A stretch of 45,745 nt of DNA. Source: an uncultured Actinomycetes bacterium (lineage in GTDB: Bacteria; Actinomycetota; Actinomycetes; Nanopelagicales; Nanopelagicaceae). The number at the start of each line of letters is the position of its first letter. Position 1 is the first letter of the stretch. Location of the stretch: NCBI GenBank assembly GCA_903895995.1, contig CAITVX010000034.1, forward strand, positions 1 to 45,745, given 5' to 3'. Below the pieces are notes generated by a model. The model ran no database searches. It was given only the letters and a program-made list of their open reading frames with translations, and was not told the origin of the DNA. The position numbers were made by a program, and so were the translations under genes. Positions 1-7,309 of the stretch are shown here, piece after piece.

Positions 1-878
1 GCAGCCCATCGGACATTGGAGCCAAGTGCCACCAGTCCAGCCGAGATCAAGACTTTGCTCAACGTTGCAAGGTCACTATTGAAGCGAGCTGAAGCATGGA
101 TTGCATTGTGTGCGATCGCAACCAGAATAAATCCGACGACAAAGAGAGGAACGATTGGAACCTTTGCCCCAGAAACTGATTTCCCGCCCGATAGTTTTCT
201 ATTGCGCAGAGAGAGGATCACAATGATTGGTGCAAGTAGACATACTCTGGCGAGTTTAAAGACGATCGCTGATGAGACTGATCCTGAGCCGAATACAGAT
301 GCAGTCGCTAAAACTTGGCCTACATCGTGTACTGCGGCGCCTGCCCATGATCCAAATGCGCGATCAGTCAGATGAATTGCATGGCCAATTACTGGGAGAA
401 CAAAGATTGAAAGAGTGCCGCAGAGAGAGACGAGTCCGATAGCGTACGAAGTCTCTTCCTCGGTCGCTTTGGTCTGAGGACGCACTGCTGCAATTGCACT
501 CGCACCGCAGATTGCAAAACCACAGGCGATCAACATGCCAAGATCATCACTGAGTTTGAAGAATTTTGAGAGAGCCAAGATTCCAAAGATCGTGAGCGCA
601 ACCACAATGATGATCGCTAGGAATCCTTTGATACCGATCGCCCGAAGAGCTGTTACCGAAACTTGAGCACCTAGTAGTACCACGCCAGTGCGCAAGACTC
701 GCTTACCGGCAAATGTGCTGCCCTCTTTTGCCCATCTGGGCCATTGCCAGAGATTTGCTACAAGAAAACCAAATGCAACAGAGAGCGCTAGAGGACTAAT
801 GGCAGATTGCCATTGAGATATTCCAAATGCGATTGCAACCAATCCTGCGATAAGAGCGAGGCCAGGAAGCTTCTTCAT
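1..878 (-). CDS. suyZ: SuyZ/YeiH-type putative sulfite/sulfate exporter (C-terminus cut by window edge)
   Basis: Reading leftward from an ATG at 878, the frame stays open to the window edge (292 complete codons), so the C-terminus is missing. The translation begins MKKLPGLALIAGLVAIAFG and is a chain of hydrophobic segments with family hallmarks of the UPF0324/YeiH proteins (Cons_hypoth698, putative sulfate exporter family): GKRVLRTGVVLLGAQVS, ICGASAIAAVRP, and SWAGAAVHDVGQVLATAS. Family knowledge: SuyZ of this family is encoded beside suyAB in sulfolactate degraders and is proposed to expel sulfite or sulfate made from the sulfonate. Here the start overlaps the stop of the upstream dehydrogenase (ATGA, 4 bases), so it is the last visible gene of the suyAB-slcC-comC operon, which supports an outlet for sulfite. 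The exported ion is inferred. Other YeiH proteins have no assigned substrate. Confidence 0.82.
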   Translation of the reverse strand, partial: MKKLPGLALIAGLVAIAFGISQWQSAISPLALSVAFGFLVANLWQWPRWAKEGSTFAGKRVLRTGVVLLGAQVSVTALRAIGIKGFLAIIIVVALTIFGILALSKFFKLSDDLGMLIACGFAICGASAIAAVRPQTKATEEETSYAIGLVSLCGTLSIFVLPVIGHAIHLTDRAFGSWAGAAVHDVGQVLATASVFGSGSVSSAIVFKLARVCLLAPIIVILSLRNRKLSGGKSVSGAKVPIVPLFVVGFILVAIAHNAIHASARFNSDLATLSKVLISAGLVALGSNVRWA

Positions 879-1882
879 GAACTTAGTTTCGCATCCCAAT
901 CGGCTAATTGTTGGAGAACGGTATCTGCGACCATGATTTCATCGCCGAGGTTGAGGTTTTGGGGATCAGTCCGGTTAACCCCAGGCATACGCCCACCAGC
1001 ACTTTTCACGGAATCTACAAAGGTGTCGAGGCGGTCATGAGTGCCATCAACAGTGAGTTTCTTCGCATCTATTGCGATGACAAAGTGTGAAATACCTTGT
1101 GGATTAGCTGCATCTTCAGGTGAGAACATATCTGGCATATTCGCAGCAAGAGTTGGACCGATAAGCGCTCCAGTTAAAGATTCAACAAGAACTGCGAGGG
1201 CGTAACCCTTTGCTCCACCAAGTGGGGCAAGCATTCCAGTCAGCGCGACCTTTGCATCTGTGGTCGGTTCACCACTAGCTGAGAAAGCCCAGCCAGGTTC
1301 GAGAGGTTCATTCGCTTGCGCTTTTGCAGCAATCTTTCCGCGAGCGACAGCAGATGTGGCCATATCAATAATTGTTGGTGGATTCGTTGGAATACCTGCT
1401 GCGATAGGCGATGTTGAGAGAACAGATTTCTTTCCACCCCATGGCGGCATGACTGCAGGACCGTTACTAAAAATAATTCCAACTAAACCTTTGCTAGTAA
1501 TGGGAGCGGTATAGATACCTAGTGCTCCGCAGTGTGAAGAAGCGCCAACTCCGACTGCAGCAATTCCATTCACTAAAGCACGGTCTGCAGCTAACTCCGC
1601 CGCAGCTTGCAACTGCCAATGACCCATTCCATTCTCGCCATTCATGACAACAAGACTTGGCATATCAGTAACTATCTTTAATGCGGCCTTTGCATTTATT
1701 CCACCAGCTAAAAGTCGCTCTAGGTAGAACGGTAAGCGCATCAGGCCATGGCTTCCGATCCCCCAACGATCACTCGCAAGAATCGCCCGAGCACTTGTGA
1801 CTGCGTGATCTTCTGAGAGGCCAGCTCTCATGAGGAGTGAGGTAGCGCGATCCAACTCTGAACCAAGATTTAGCTTTGCCAT
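875..1882 (-). CDS. comC: ComC-type (R)-sulfolactate dehydrogenase (malate/L-lactate dehydrogenase family)
   Basis: A 335-residue protein of the Ldh_2 (malate/L-lactate/sulfolactate dehydrogenase) family, which binds NAD(P) with a fold unlike the Rossmann lactate dehydrogenases. Family features: the early segment DRWGIGSHGLMRLPFYLER, the central VGVGASSHCGALGIYT, then PPWGGKKSVLSTSPIAAGIP and IDMATSAVARGKI, and the later GGAKGYALAVLVE. In Chromohalobacter salexigens, ComC is the (R)-sulfolactate dehydrogenase that reduces sulfopyruvate to (R)-sulfolactate and works with SlcC to epimerise sulfolactate before SuyAB. The same partners are present here. The start overlaps the stop of slcC by one base (TAATG) and the stop overlaps the exporter start. 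By sequence alone it could be a malate, lactate or ureidoglycolate dehydrogenase; the neighbours decide the call. Confidence 0.82.
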   Translation of the reverse strand: MAKLNLGSELDRATSLLMRAGLSEDHAVTSARAILASDRWGIGSHGLMRLPFYLERLLAGGINAKAALKIVTDMPSLVVMNGENGMGHWQLQAAAELAADRALVNGIAAVGVGASSHCGALGIYTAPITSKGLVGIIFSNGPAVMPPWGGKKSVLSTSPIAAGIPTNPPTIIDMATSAVARGKIAAKAQANEPLEPGWAFSASGEPTTDAKVALTGMLAPLGGAKGYALAVLVESLTGALIGPTLAANMPDMFSPEDAANPQGISHFVIAIDAKKLTVDGTHDRLDTFVDSVKSAGGRMPGVNRTDPQNLNLGDEIMVADTVLQQLADWDAKLSS

Positions 1883-2838
1883 TAGCGCGTCGACTCTTTA
1901 TGCGCGCCAACTGCATTGATCGCAGGTGTTGATGCAAGAACGAGTTCAATATTTGAGGTCAAAATAGAGTTGATCTTTGCTTGGCTCTCCTTGGTGATGC
2001 CTGCAATATGTGGAGTGAGAAGTACGTTGGAGAGAGTCTCTAGCTCCCCTGTAGTGGGCGGCTCGGCAGCACGCACATCAAGTCCAGCCCCAGCAACCTT
2101 TCCGCTCTTCAGGGCAACGATGAGGTCTGCCTCATTGATTACTTCACCGCGACCCACATTGATAATAAAAACCCCGTCTTTCATCTTTGCGATGAGTTGC
2201 GAATTCACTAACCCATTTGTATCTGGAGTGGATGGCATATGGATGCTGATAATCCCAGAACTCTTTACAAGGTCATCAATCGATCCAAGTGTGATGTCAA
2301 GCCCTGCGATCCGTGGATCATCTTCTTTTACAAAGGGATCGTAGGCGAGAAATGAGATATTAAATCCTTGGAGTAAGCGAACAGTTGCGATTGCTGTAGC
2401 TCCGCACCCAAGCAAGCCCCATGTACGGCCTGTAAGTTCAAGTCCAGGTGTGCGATTCCAAGAACCAGCACGAGTCTGTGCTGCAGAGTCTGGAATATTT
2501 CGCATCAAGGAGAGGGCTAAGCCAACAGTTAACTCACCAACACTTGTCGCATTGGCGCCAAGGCCAGCAACTACAACAATGCCACGGGAGTCCGCTGCTT
2601 TGATATCAATATTATCTAAGCCAACTCCTGCACGCGCAATGACTTTCAAAAGTGGCGCAGCATCGAGGAGCTCTGCAGTTACTTGAGTTCGATTACGTAC
2701 AACGAGCGCGGTCGCGGTCGCGAGTTCCTTCTTAAGATCGTCGACCTTATTCCAAAGATCGGGATCCTGCTTTACAGGATGCTTAGTAGCAAGCTCTGCA
2801 AAGGCAGGACCCCAGACATCTTCAGAGATCAGAATCAT
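1882..2838 (-). CDS. slcC: SlcC-type (S)-sulfolactate dehydrogenase (D-2-hydroxyacid dehydrogenase family)
   Basis: A 318-residue NAD-dependent D-isomer 2-hydroxyacid dehydrogenase. The N-terminal part carries ALVVRNRTQVTAELLDAAP and VIARAGVGLDNIDI. The nucleotide fold has the glycine motif GLLGCGATA in the middle. The catalytic triad is visible as Arg in INVGRGEV, Glu in AAEPP and His in LTPHIAG. It could be called phosphoglycerate dehydrogenase, but it lacks the ACT/ASB regulatory tail of SerA, and it lies between suyB and comC exactly as (S)-sulfolactate dehydrogenase SlcC does in known sulfolactate clusters. SlcC oxidises (S)-sulfolactate to sulfopyruvate; ComC then makes the (R)-isomer that SuyAB cleaves. 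A gap of 7 bases separates it from suyB. Substrate is inferred from context. Confidence 0.8.
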   Translation of the reverse strand: MILISEDVWGPAFAELATKHPVKQDPDLWNKVDDLKKELATATALVVRNRTQVTAELLDAAPLLKVIARAGVGLDNIDIKAADSRGIVVVAGLGANATSVGELTVGLALSLMRNIPDSAAQTRAGSWNRTPGLELTGRTWGLLGCGATAIATVRLLQGFNISFLAYDPFVKEDDPRIAGLDITLGSIDDLVKSSGIISIHMPSTPDTNGLVNSQLIAKMKDGVFIINVGRGEVINEADLIVALKSGKVAGAGLDVRAAEPPTTGELETLSNVLLTPHIAGITKESQAKINSILTSNIELVLASTPAINAVGAHKESTR

Positions 2839-2845
2839 GTAGTGC

Positions 2846-4012
2846 TTAAGCGCTTATGTATAACTTAGTGAATGTGAATTCACGGTGACCCATGACTTCA
2901 GCAGTACAGAGGCGACCATTAACAGTCTTGTAGATGACATCCATCATCATGTCCCCTGCCTTGGTCAAGTCATACTCATAACGAAGCAGACCTGAGACAT
3001 CGAGATCCATATGCTCTGTCATTGATTTTGCAGTCTTGATATTTGCAGTCAACTTCAAAACAGGAATGATTGGATTTCCGATGACATTGCCCTGTCCTGT
3101 TGGGAACAAGTGAATGACCGCTCCGCCTGCTGCCATCAGAGTTACGCACTCTGCTGCTGCAGATGAAGAATCCATGAAGTAAAGACCCTTTTTCTTGGGA
3201 TCTGGAGCTTCAGCTGGCTTTAAAACACCGATAACAGGGACTGATCCAGTCTTAGCGATATTTCCAAGCGCCTTCTCTTCAATGGTTGTAAGACCACCGG
3301 CGATATTGCCTTGAGTTGGCTGGGAGCCAAGGAGGTTTGCGCCAGTTGATTCAATGACTTTGATGTAGTTGTCATATGTCTCTTGGAATAAGTCACGAGT
3401 GGCTGCATCAATGCAACGCTCTGCAATGAGGTGCTCTCCACCAGTGAGCTCTGAAGTCTCACCGAAGAAGACAGTTCCACCGGCTTCAACCCAGCGATCG
3501 ACTGCTTGGGATGTCGTTGGGCATGAACCGAGGCCAGAAGTTGTATCGGATTCGCCGCACTTGATCGACATAATCATGTCGCCAATTTCAGCTTCTTCAC
3601 GGACTAGTCCTGATGCATCTTGTAAGAACATTGCTGCAACTCGGCTAGCTTCTTGGATAACCTGAAGATCGCCCTTGCCTTCGATAGAGAATGCTGCAAC
3701 TGGCTTACCAGTCTTAGCGATTCCATCTGCAACGCGTTGTGTCCACTTTGGTTCGATACCAATAACAACAACTGCAGCGACGTTTGCATTCATGCCTGTG
3801 CCGATGAGTGTGTCAAAAGTGAGTTGAAGATCGGCGCCAAACTGCAAGCGGCCAAAAGCATGTGGCAGCGCAAGAGTTCCAGGAATAACCTTTGCTACAG
3901 CTTCTGCAGCTGCATTTGAAAGATCATCGAGTGGCAAGATGATGACGTGATTGCGGATACCCATAGTGCCGTTTTCACGGCGATATCCCATTAAGCGCGG
4001 CTTGCTTCCCAT
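2846..4012 (-). CDS. suyB: (2R)-sulfolactate sulfo-lyase, large subunit
   Basis: A 388-residue protein homologous to the C-terminal domain of UxaA altronate dehydratases. Motifs are GYRRENGTMGIRNHVIILP near the start, the Cys-containing IKCGESDTTSGLGSCP in the centre, NIAGGLTTIEEKALG, and a late GGAVIHLFPTGQGNVIGNP. SuyB with SuyA cleaves (R)-3-sulfolactate to pyruvate and sulfite in the cytoplasm. A separate short SAF subunit, comC and slcC next door and a SuyZ-like exporter favour this over altronate or galactarate dehydratase. The start at 4012 has a good ribosome site (AGGAG, six bases before the ATG). An alternative ATG at 3991 overlaps the suyA stop as TAATG. The chosen start lies inside the end of suyA, so the subunits are probably translationally coupled. 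Confidence 0.87.
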   Translation of the reverse strand: MGSKPRLMGYRRENGTMGIRNHVIILPLDDLSNAAAEAVAKVIPGTLALPHAFGRLQFGADLQLTFDTLIGTGMNANVAAVVVIGIEPKWTQRVADGIAKTGKPVAAFSIEGKGDLQVIQEASRVAAMFLQDASGLVREEAEIGDMIMSIKCGESDTTSGLGSCPTTSQAVDRWVEAGGTVFFGETSELTGGEHLIAERCIDAATRDLFQETYDNYIKVIESTGANLLGSQPTQGNIAGGLTTIEEKALGNIAKTGSVPVIGVLKPAEAPDPKKKGLYFMDSSSAAAECVTLMAAGGAVIHLFPTGQGNVIGNPIIPVLKLTANIKTAKSMTEHMDLDVSGLLRYEYDLTKAGDMMMDVIYKTVNGRLCTAEVMGHREFTFTKLYISA

Positions 4013-4293
4013 CGATAACTCCTCATGTTGTGTGTGTGAATGTAATCGCCCTTTTTGATGGCAGCTGATGCAAGTCCAACTTTGATGCCGTATTTAATAA
4101 TTGGGTCGCCATCGGCAAGATCTGCCAACGCGAATTTATGTCCGAGAGGAATCGCATGGTTGAGCACTGCGGTGCTCTCGGTCCCCTCTTTTACTGAACG
4201 CCCATGAAGGGTGCCGGGCTCCAGATCTGTCATCGCTACTGCGACATTGTCGCCATCGTGATGAAGCAGGAACTGCGGTGGTGTTATTGCCAT
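3991..4293 (-). CDS. suyA: (2R)-sulfolactate sulfo-lyase, small subunit (SAF domain)
   Basis: A protein of about 100 residues corresponding to the small N-terminal SAF domain of UxaA, ending in KKGDYIHTHNMRSYRW; the paired histidines there are typical of the family. SuyA pairs with SuyB to split sulfolactate into pyruvate and sulfite. I start it at the ATG at 4293 (MAITPPQFLLHHDG); the frame is open further upstream to 4389, but that extension would run through the operator and does not look like family sequence. It is the first gene of the suyA-suyB-slcC-comC-suyZ operon, divergent from the SqgA-like gene. A GntR-type operator lies about 50 bases before its start, so the sulfolactate module is probably controlled with the sulfosugar module. 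Confidence 0.85.
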   Translation of the reverse strand: MAITPPQFLLHHDGDNVAVAMTDLEPGTLHGRSVKEGTESTAVLNHAIPLGHKFALADLADGDPIIKYGIKVGLASAAIKKGDYIHTHNMRSYRWEASRA

Positions 4294-4344
4294 ATCTACA
4301 CTCGCCTCTCTTTTATAACGTGGCTTGCTCTGCGTGAAATCGGT

Positions 4345-4363
4345 AGTGGTCTGACCTCTTGGG
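4345..4363. promoter_or_regulatory. Putative GntR-family operator, copy 1 (suyA side)
   Basis: The 19-base string AGTGGTCTGACCTCTTGGG is found here and again, identically, at 12684-12702 before the isomerase operon. Its core TGGTCTGACCT (4347-4357) is close to the TGGTnnnACCA palindrome bound by FadR-type GntR regulators, and such a regulator is encoded at 7306-8019. It lies in the divergent suyA/sqgA region. Which protein binds is inferred. Confidence 0.7.
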
Positions 4364-4412
4364 AGCAATCTAAGCGCGAATAAGGTCAAATGTCTAGCCC
4401 TTTTGCCCTATG

Positions 4413-4423
4413 TGGTCTAACCT
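4413..4423. promoter_or_regulatory. Putative GntR-family operator, variant copy 2 (sqgA side)
   Basis: TGGTCTAACCT differs by one base from the TGGTCTGACCT core found at 4347 and 12686. It ends seven bases before the ATG at 4431, so a bound repressor would block initiation of the SqgA-like gene. The close placement suggests a very short or leaderless transcript. Confidence 0.6.
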
Positions 4424-4430
4424 GTGGCCT

Positions 4431-5528
4431 ATGAGCAAGCTTCTGAGGTACGGAATTATCGGTGCAGGCAGTATGGGGCGCGAGCATATTCAGAACCTCA
4501 AAGTCATGGATGGCGTCGCCGTTACGGCGATCTGTGACCCTCACGTGCCCTCTCAGCAGGCGGCCTTGGCCCTCGCACCAGAAGCGAAAGTTTTTACCGA
4601 CCATAACTCGATGCTCAGCTCTGGCCTCATCGATGCCGTCATCATCGCAACTCCTAATGACACACATATTGAAGTGCTTCGTGATGCGCTCCGAACCGAT
4701 CTCGCAGTCTTTGTCGAGAAACCACTTGCTACAACAGCCGCAGATTGCAAAGAGATTCTCGATCTCGGAAATGCTCGCAAGGCTCTTACCTGGATGGGGC
4801 TCGAATATCGATTTATGCCACCTATCAATGAAGTCGTTCAGCGTACTAAAGCCGGAGAAGTCGGGAATGTCCACCATGTTTCTATCCGCGAACATCGCGA
4901 ACCTTTCTATCCCAAGGTAGATAACTGGAATCGCTTCACTGCTCGCACTGGTGGAACTCTCGTTGAAAAATGCTGCCACTATTTCAATTTGATGGATCTT
5001 GTCATAGGCGAGCATGCAACCAAGGTCTATGCAACCGGTGGCCAAAGCGTTAACTTCCTCGATGAAGTTTATGATGGCAAGCGAGCAGATATGTTGGATA
5101 GCGCCTTCGTCATTCTCGAATATGCATCTGGAAAACGTGCGATGCTCGATTTATGTATGTTTGGTGAAGGCTCGCACGATAAAGAGATCTTCACAGTAGT
5201 TGGCGATGAAGGAAAACTCGAATCATTCTTGCCATCTCACATCGTTCGCTACAGCAAACGCTCTGATTGGGGCAATGCATCGCAATGGGGTTCTGGTGGC
5301 AAAGGTGGAAGCCAAGAGCGAATCGTCCATGATCGCAATGTGAAATATCTTGGCGCTCATTACGGTGCTTCCTATATCGAGCATCTTAAATTCCACAAAG
5401 CCGTTCTAGATGCATCCCCTGCGGAAGTTACTTTGACTGATGGAGTCACAAGTGTCGCTACTGGAATCGCTGCTCAACTCAGCATCGCAGAGGGCCGGCC
5501 TGTATTGCTCTCAGAGATCCTTGGTTAA
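4431..5528 (+). CDS. Gfo/Idh/MocA-fold NAD-dependent protein, candidate GH188 sulfoquinovosidase (SqgA-like)
   Basis: A 365-residue Gfo/Idh/MocA protein: N-terminal Rossmann fold with GIIGAGSMGREH (residues about 9-19), the family EKPL motif at about 96-99, and the C-terminal domain motif GGTLVEKCCHYFNLMD at about 174-189. The start at 4431 (MSKLLRYG) is chosen over an ATG at 4410 because the latter lies in the operator. Most relatives are sugar or inositol dehydrogenases. However, an NAD-dependent sulfoquinovosidase family (GH188, SqgA) belongs to this superfamily and occurs in actinobacterial sulfoglycolysis clusters, where it hydrolyses sulfoquinovosides by a transient oxidation. There is no GH31 YihQ-type sulfoquinovosidase here, so this gene would fill the entry step. 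It is divergent from suyA, convergent with the aldolase, and flanked by the shared operator. The fold is certain and the activity inferred; a sulfosugar dehydrogenase is the main alternative. Confidence 0.65.
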   Translation: MSKLLRYGIIGAGSMGREHIQNLKVMDGVAVTAICDPHVPSQQAALALAPEAKVFTDHNSMLSSGLIDAVIIATPNDTHIEVLRDALRTDLAVFVEKPLATTAADCKEILDLGNARKALTWMGLEYRFMPPINEVVQRTKAGEVGNVHHVSIREHREPFYPKVDNWNRFTARTGGTLVEKCCHYFNLMDLVIGEHATKVYATGGQSVNFLDEVYDGKRADMLDSAFVILEYASGKRAMLDLCMFGEGSHDKEIFTVVGDEGKLESFLPSHIVRYSKRSDWGNASQWGSGGKGGSQERIVHDRNVKYLGAHYGASYIEHLKFHKAVLDASPAEVTLTDGVTSVATGIAAQLSIAEGRPVLLSEILG

Positions 5529-5537
5529 TAGGCTCTT

Positions 5538-6422
5538 TTAATACGCTTGGCTAAAAGGCCGTGCATATTGATCAACGATTGCACCAAGCTTTTCAAGGCG
5601 AGGTACTGAAACCTCGCGCAATGCTTTATTAATATCTGAAGCACCCACGATATCTGCCCACACTGCGCGGCCAGCTAAGAATCCACTTGCTCCACCTTGT
5701 GCGCATGCCATCACGGCATCTGCAAAGAACTCTGCTTTAACACCATTGGAGAGAACAACCCATGGCCCTTGGATAGCTTCCGTGATCGCAGCAGATGCAC
5801 GAGTGATCGCCCCAAGATCGCCTTCGCCGTGGAAGGGAACCTCTGCCTTATAGAGATCAGCGCCCCAAGAACGAGCCTCACGTGCTGCCGTGATTAATTC
5901 AGCTTCGCGATCCCAGCTCTTAGAAGAATCATTTGGGGCTTTCACGATTACTTCGATAATCGATGGCAGATCAACCGCGTCACAGAGAGCATTGAATTCG
6001 TTGACAAGCTTCATGCGGGACTCTGGAGATTCATCATTGCGCCAGAGAACCAAAAACTTTAGACCTGCAGAGCCGATAGCTTTCATCCGAACTGGATCAA
6101 CGTCAGGATCAACTGCAGTATCTGTCGCTGCACCACCAGCTGGCCCGATCAGAAGATCTGCTGCAGCGATCAATCCACAATTGGAACTCATCACCTTTGC
6201 ATCAACAATCGCATCTAATCCAAATTCTTGATCAACTAACAGTCCAGAGCCATAAGGAGAAAGCTCACGTGCGACATCTACTTTGAACTGAGTAAGTTGA
6301 GAGTCTGGCACTGGAGTTGATTGGTGCTTAGCAAACATTCCACGAAGTGCTTCGCGTTGATCAACTGCGACCATTGCAAGTGCACCAGATGGCCTTGCTA
6401 AGCGGGATAGATCTCTCTTCAT
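5538..6422 (-). CDS. yihT: 6-deoxy-6-sulfofructose-1-phosphate aldolase (YihT family, class I)
   Basis: A 294-residue class I aldolase very like E. coli YihT as I recall that sequence: GALAMVAVDQREALRGMFA, then LSPYGSGLLVDQEFG, LKFLVLWRNDE, ADLYKAEVP, GPWVVLSNGV and GASGFLAGRAVW all have close counterparts at the same positions. Lys192 in ADLYKAEVP is the expected Schiff-base lysine, and Arg252 in LAGRAVW corresponds to the arginine of YihT's sulfonate-binding pocket. The enzyme splits sulfofructose-1-phosphate into dihydroxyacetone phosphate and sulfolactaldehyde in the cytoplasm. It is the last gene of the sulfosugar operon, overlapping the kinase stop by four bases (ATGA), and it ends nine bases from the convergent SqgA-like gene. 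LacD-type tagatose-1,6-bisphosphate aldolase is the nearest alternative; the kinase and suy genes favour YihT. Confidence 0.87.
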   Translation of the reverse strand: MKRDLSRLARPSGALAMVAVDQREALRGMFAKHQSTPVPDSQLTQFKVDVARELSPYGSGLLVDQEFGLDAIVDAKVMSSNCGLIAAADLLIGPAGGAATDTAVDPDVDPVRMKAIGSAGLKFLVLWRNDESPESRMKLVNEFNALCDAVDLPSIIEVIVKAPNDSSKSWDREAELITAAREARSWGADLYKAEVPFHGEGDLGAITRASAAITEAIQGPWVVLSNGVKAEFFADAVMACAQGGASGFLAGRAVWADIVGASDINKALREVSVPRLEKLGAIVDQYARPFSQAY

Positions 6423-7309
6423 TTCACTCCAGATAAGTAGGTATTGAGCTCGGATGTAGTTGGTATTGCAGATTGGCCATCAAGGCCTCGGCAAGAAAGG
6501 GCTGCCACTGCATTTGCTCTGCGAATGGCTTCTTGTAAGGCAAACCCTTGAATAAGTTGTGCAAGAAGTGCACCGTGAAAGACATCACCAGCACCTAAGG
6601 TGCTCACGATCTCGGTCTTAAAACTTGGGGCTTTAACTAAACCAGTTTGTGCTGAGTAGCCAGCGCTTCCAACGCTTCCTTGAGTAGCGACCACTAATGA
6701 TGCGCCCTTTTCTGCATCAATCGTGAGGGCTTCTTCAAAGCTCTTTCCAGGATGGCGGCTTAACAGAGATTTATCATTGGGGGCGAAGAGGTCCACTATT
6801 GTGACATCAAAGTTCTCAACGTCGTATCCCGCATCGAATGAGATCTTGGGTCTCGATCCGCGGACAATTCCAGCGCCTTTGAGTTGGTGTACTCCCACGT
6901 GATCTACATGAACCCAATCAGCTTTTGAAGCTATCGCTTTAGCGCGATCGTTCAGCGGAGCCTGGTGAATTGGTTGGCGAGTACTAATAGCCCTCGCACT
7001 GTATTCGCGCGAAGCAACAATCACTGCACCACCCGTTGGGGTTGATGTGCGAGTTATTCCCTCAGTATTTACGCCTTCTCGTTTGAAAATATCTAAAACA
7101 TAATCGCCATCTGCATCATTGCCGATAGTCCCAGCAATTGCACTTGAGACTCCAAGGCGAGCAAGGGCAACTGATGCCACTGCTGCAGGACCGCCGCCTG
7201 CTCGGACAATCTCTTCAGCTATTACTCGATCATCTGCAGATGGATATTTATCAACGAGCGCGATTGTGTCAACCGTTATGACACCGATGCAAAGTACTTG
7301 AGGATTCAC
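6419..7309 (-). CDS. yihV: Sulfofructose kinase (YihV-like, PfkB family)
   Basis: A 296-residue ribokinase/PfkB-family kinase. The N-terminal signature GGGPAAVASVALARLG (residues 38-53) closely parallels YihV's GGGPAATAAVAAARLG. The second PfkB signature TLGAGDVFHGALL is at 237-249 with the catalytic base Asp242; the same GAGDVFHGAL stretch occurs in YihV. It would phosphorylate 6-deoxy-6-sulfofructose with ATP to give the aldolase substrate. The gene lies between the GntR regulator (4-base overlap upstream) and the YihT-like aldolase (4-base overlap downstream), an order that strongly supports sulfoglycolysis. PfkB specificity is hard to read from sequence alone, so the substrate rests on YihV similarity and linkage. 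Confidence 0.84.
   Translation of the reverse strand: MNPQVLCIGVITVDTIALVDKYPSADDRVIAEEIVRAGGGPAAVASVALARLGVSSAIAGTIGNDADGDYVLDIFKREGVNTEGITRTSTPTGGAVIVASREYSARAISTRQPIHQAPLNDRAKAIASKADWVHVDHVGVHQLKGAGIVRGSRPKISFDAGYDVENFDVTIVDLFAPNDKSLLSRHPGKSFEEALTIDAEKGASLVVATQGSVGSAGYSAQTGLVKAPSFKTEIVSTLGAGDVFHGALLAQLIQGFALQEAIRRANAVAALSCRGLDGQSAIPTTSELNTYLSGVK

Noticed and set aside
16-375. Plus-strand open frame at the left edge
   Set aside because: It is antisense to the exporter gene, whose minus-strand translation shows clear membrane segments and family motifs.
1882-2838. Phosphoglycerate dehydrogenase (serA)
   Set aside because: Too short for SerA with regulatory domains and located in the suy operon between suyB and comC.
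2846-4293. Altronate or galactarate dehydratase split into two subunits
   Set aside because: No uronate genes are nearby. SlcC, ComC and a SuyZ-type exporter are, which is the known company of SuyAB.
5538-7309. Tagatose or lactose catabolism (LacC/LacD-like pair)
   Set aside because: Motifs match YihT and YihV more closely and the neighbours are sulfolactate genes; a tagatose pathway would not explain suyAB, slcC and comC.
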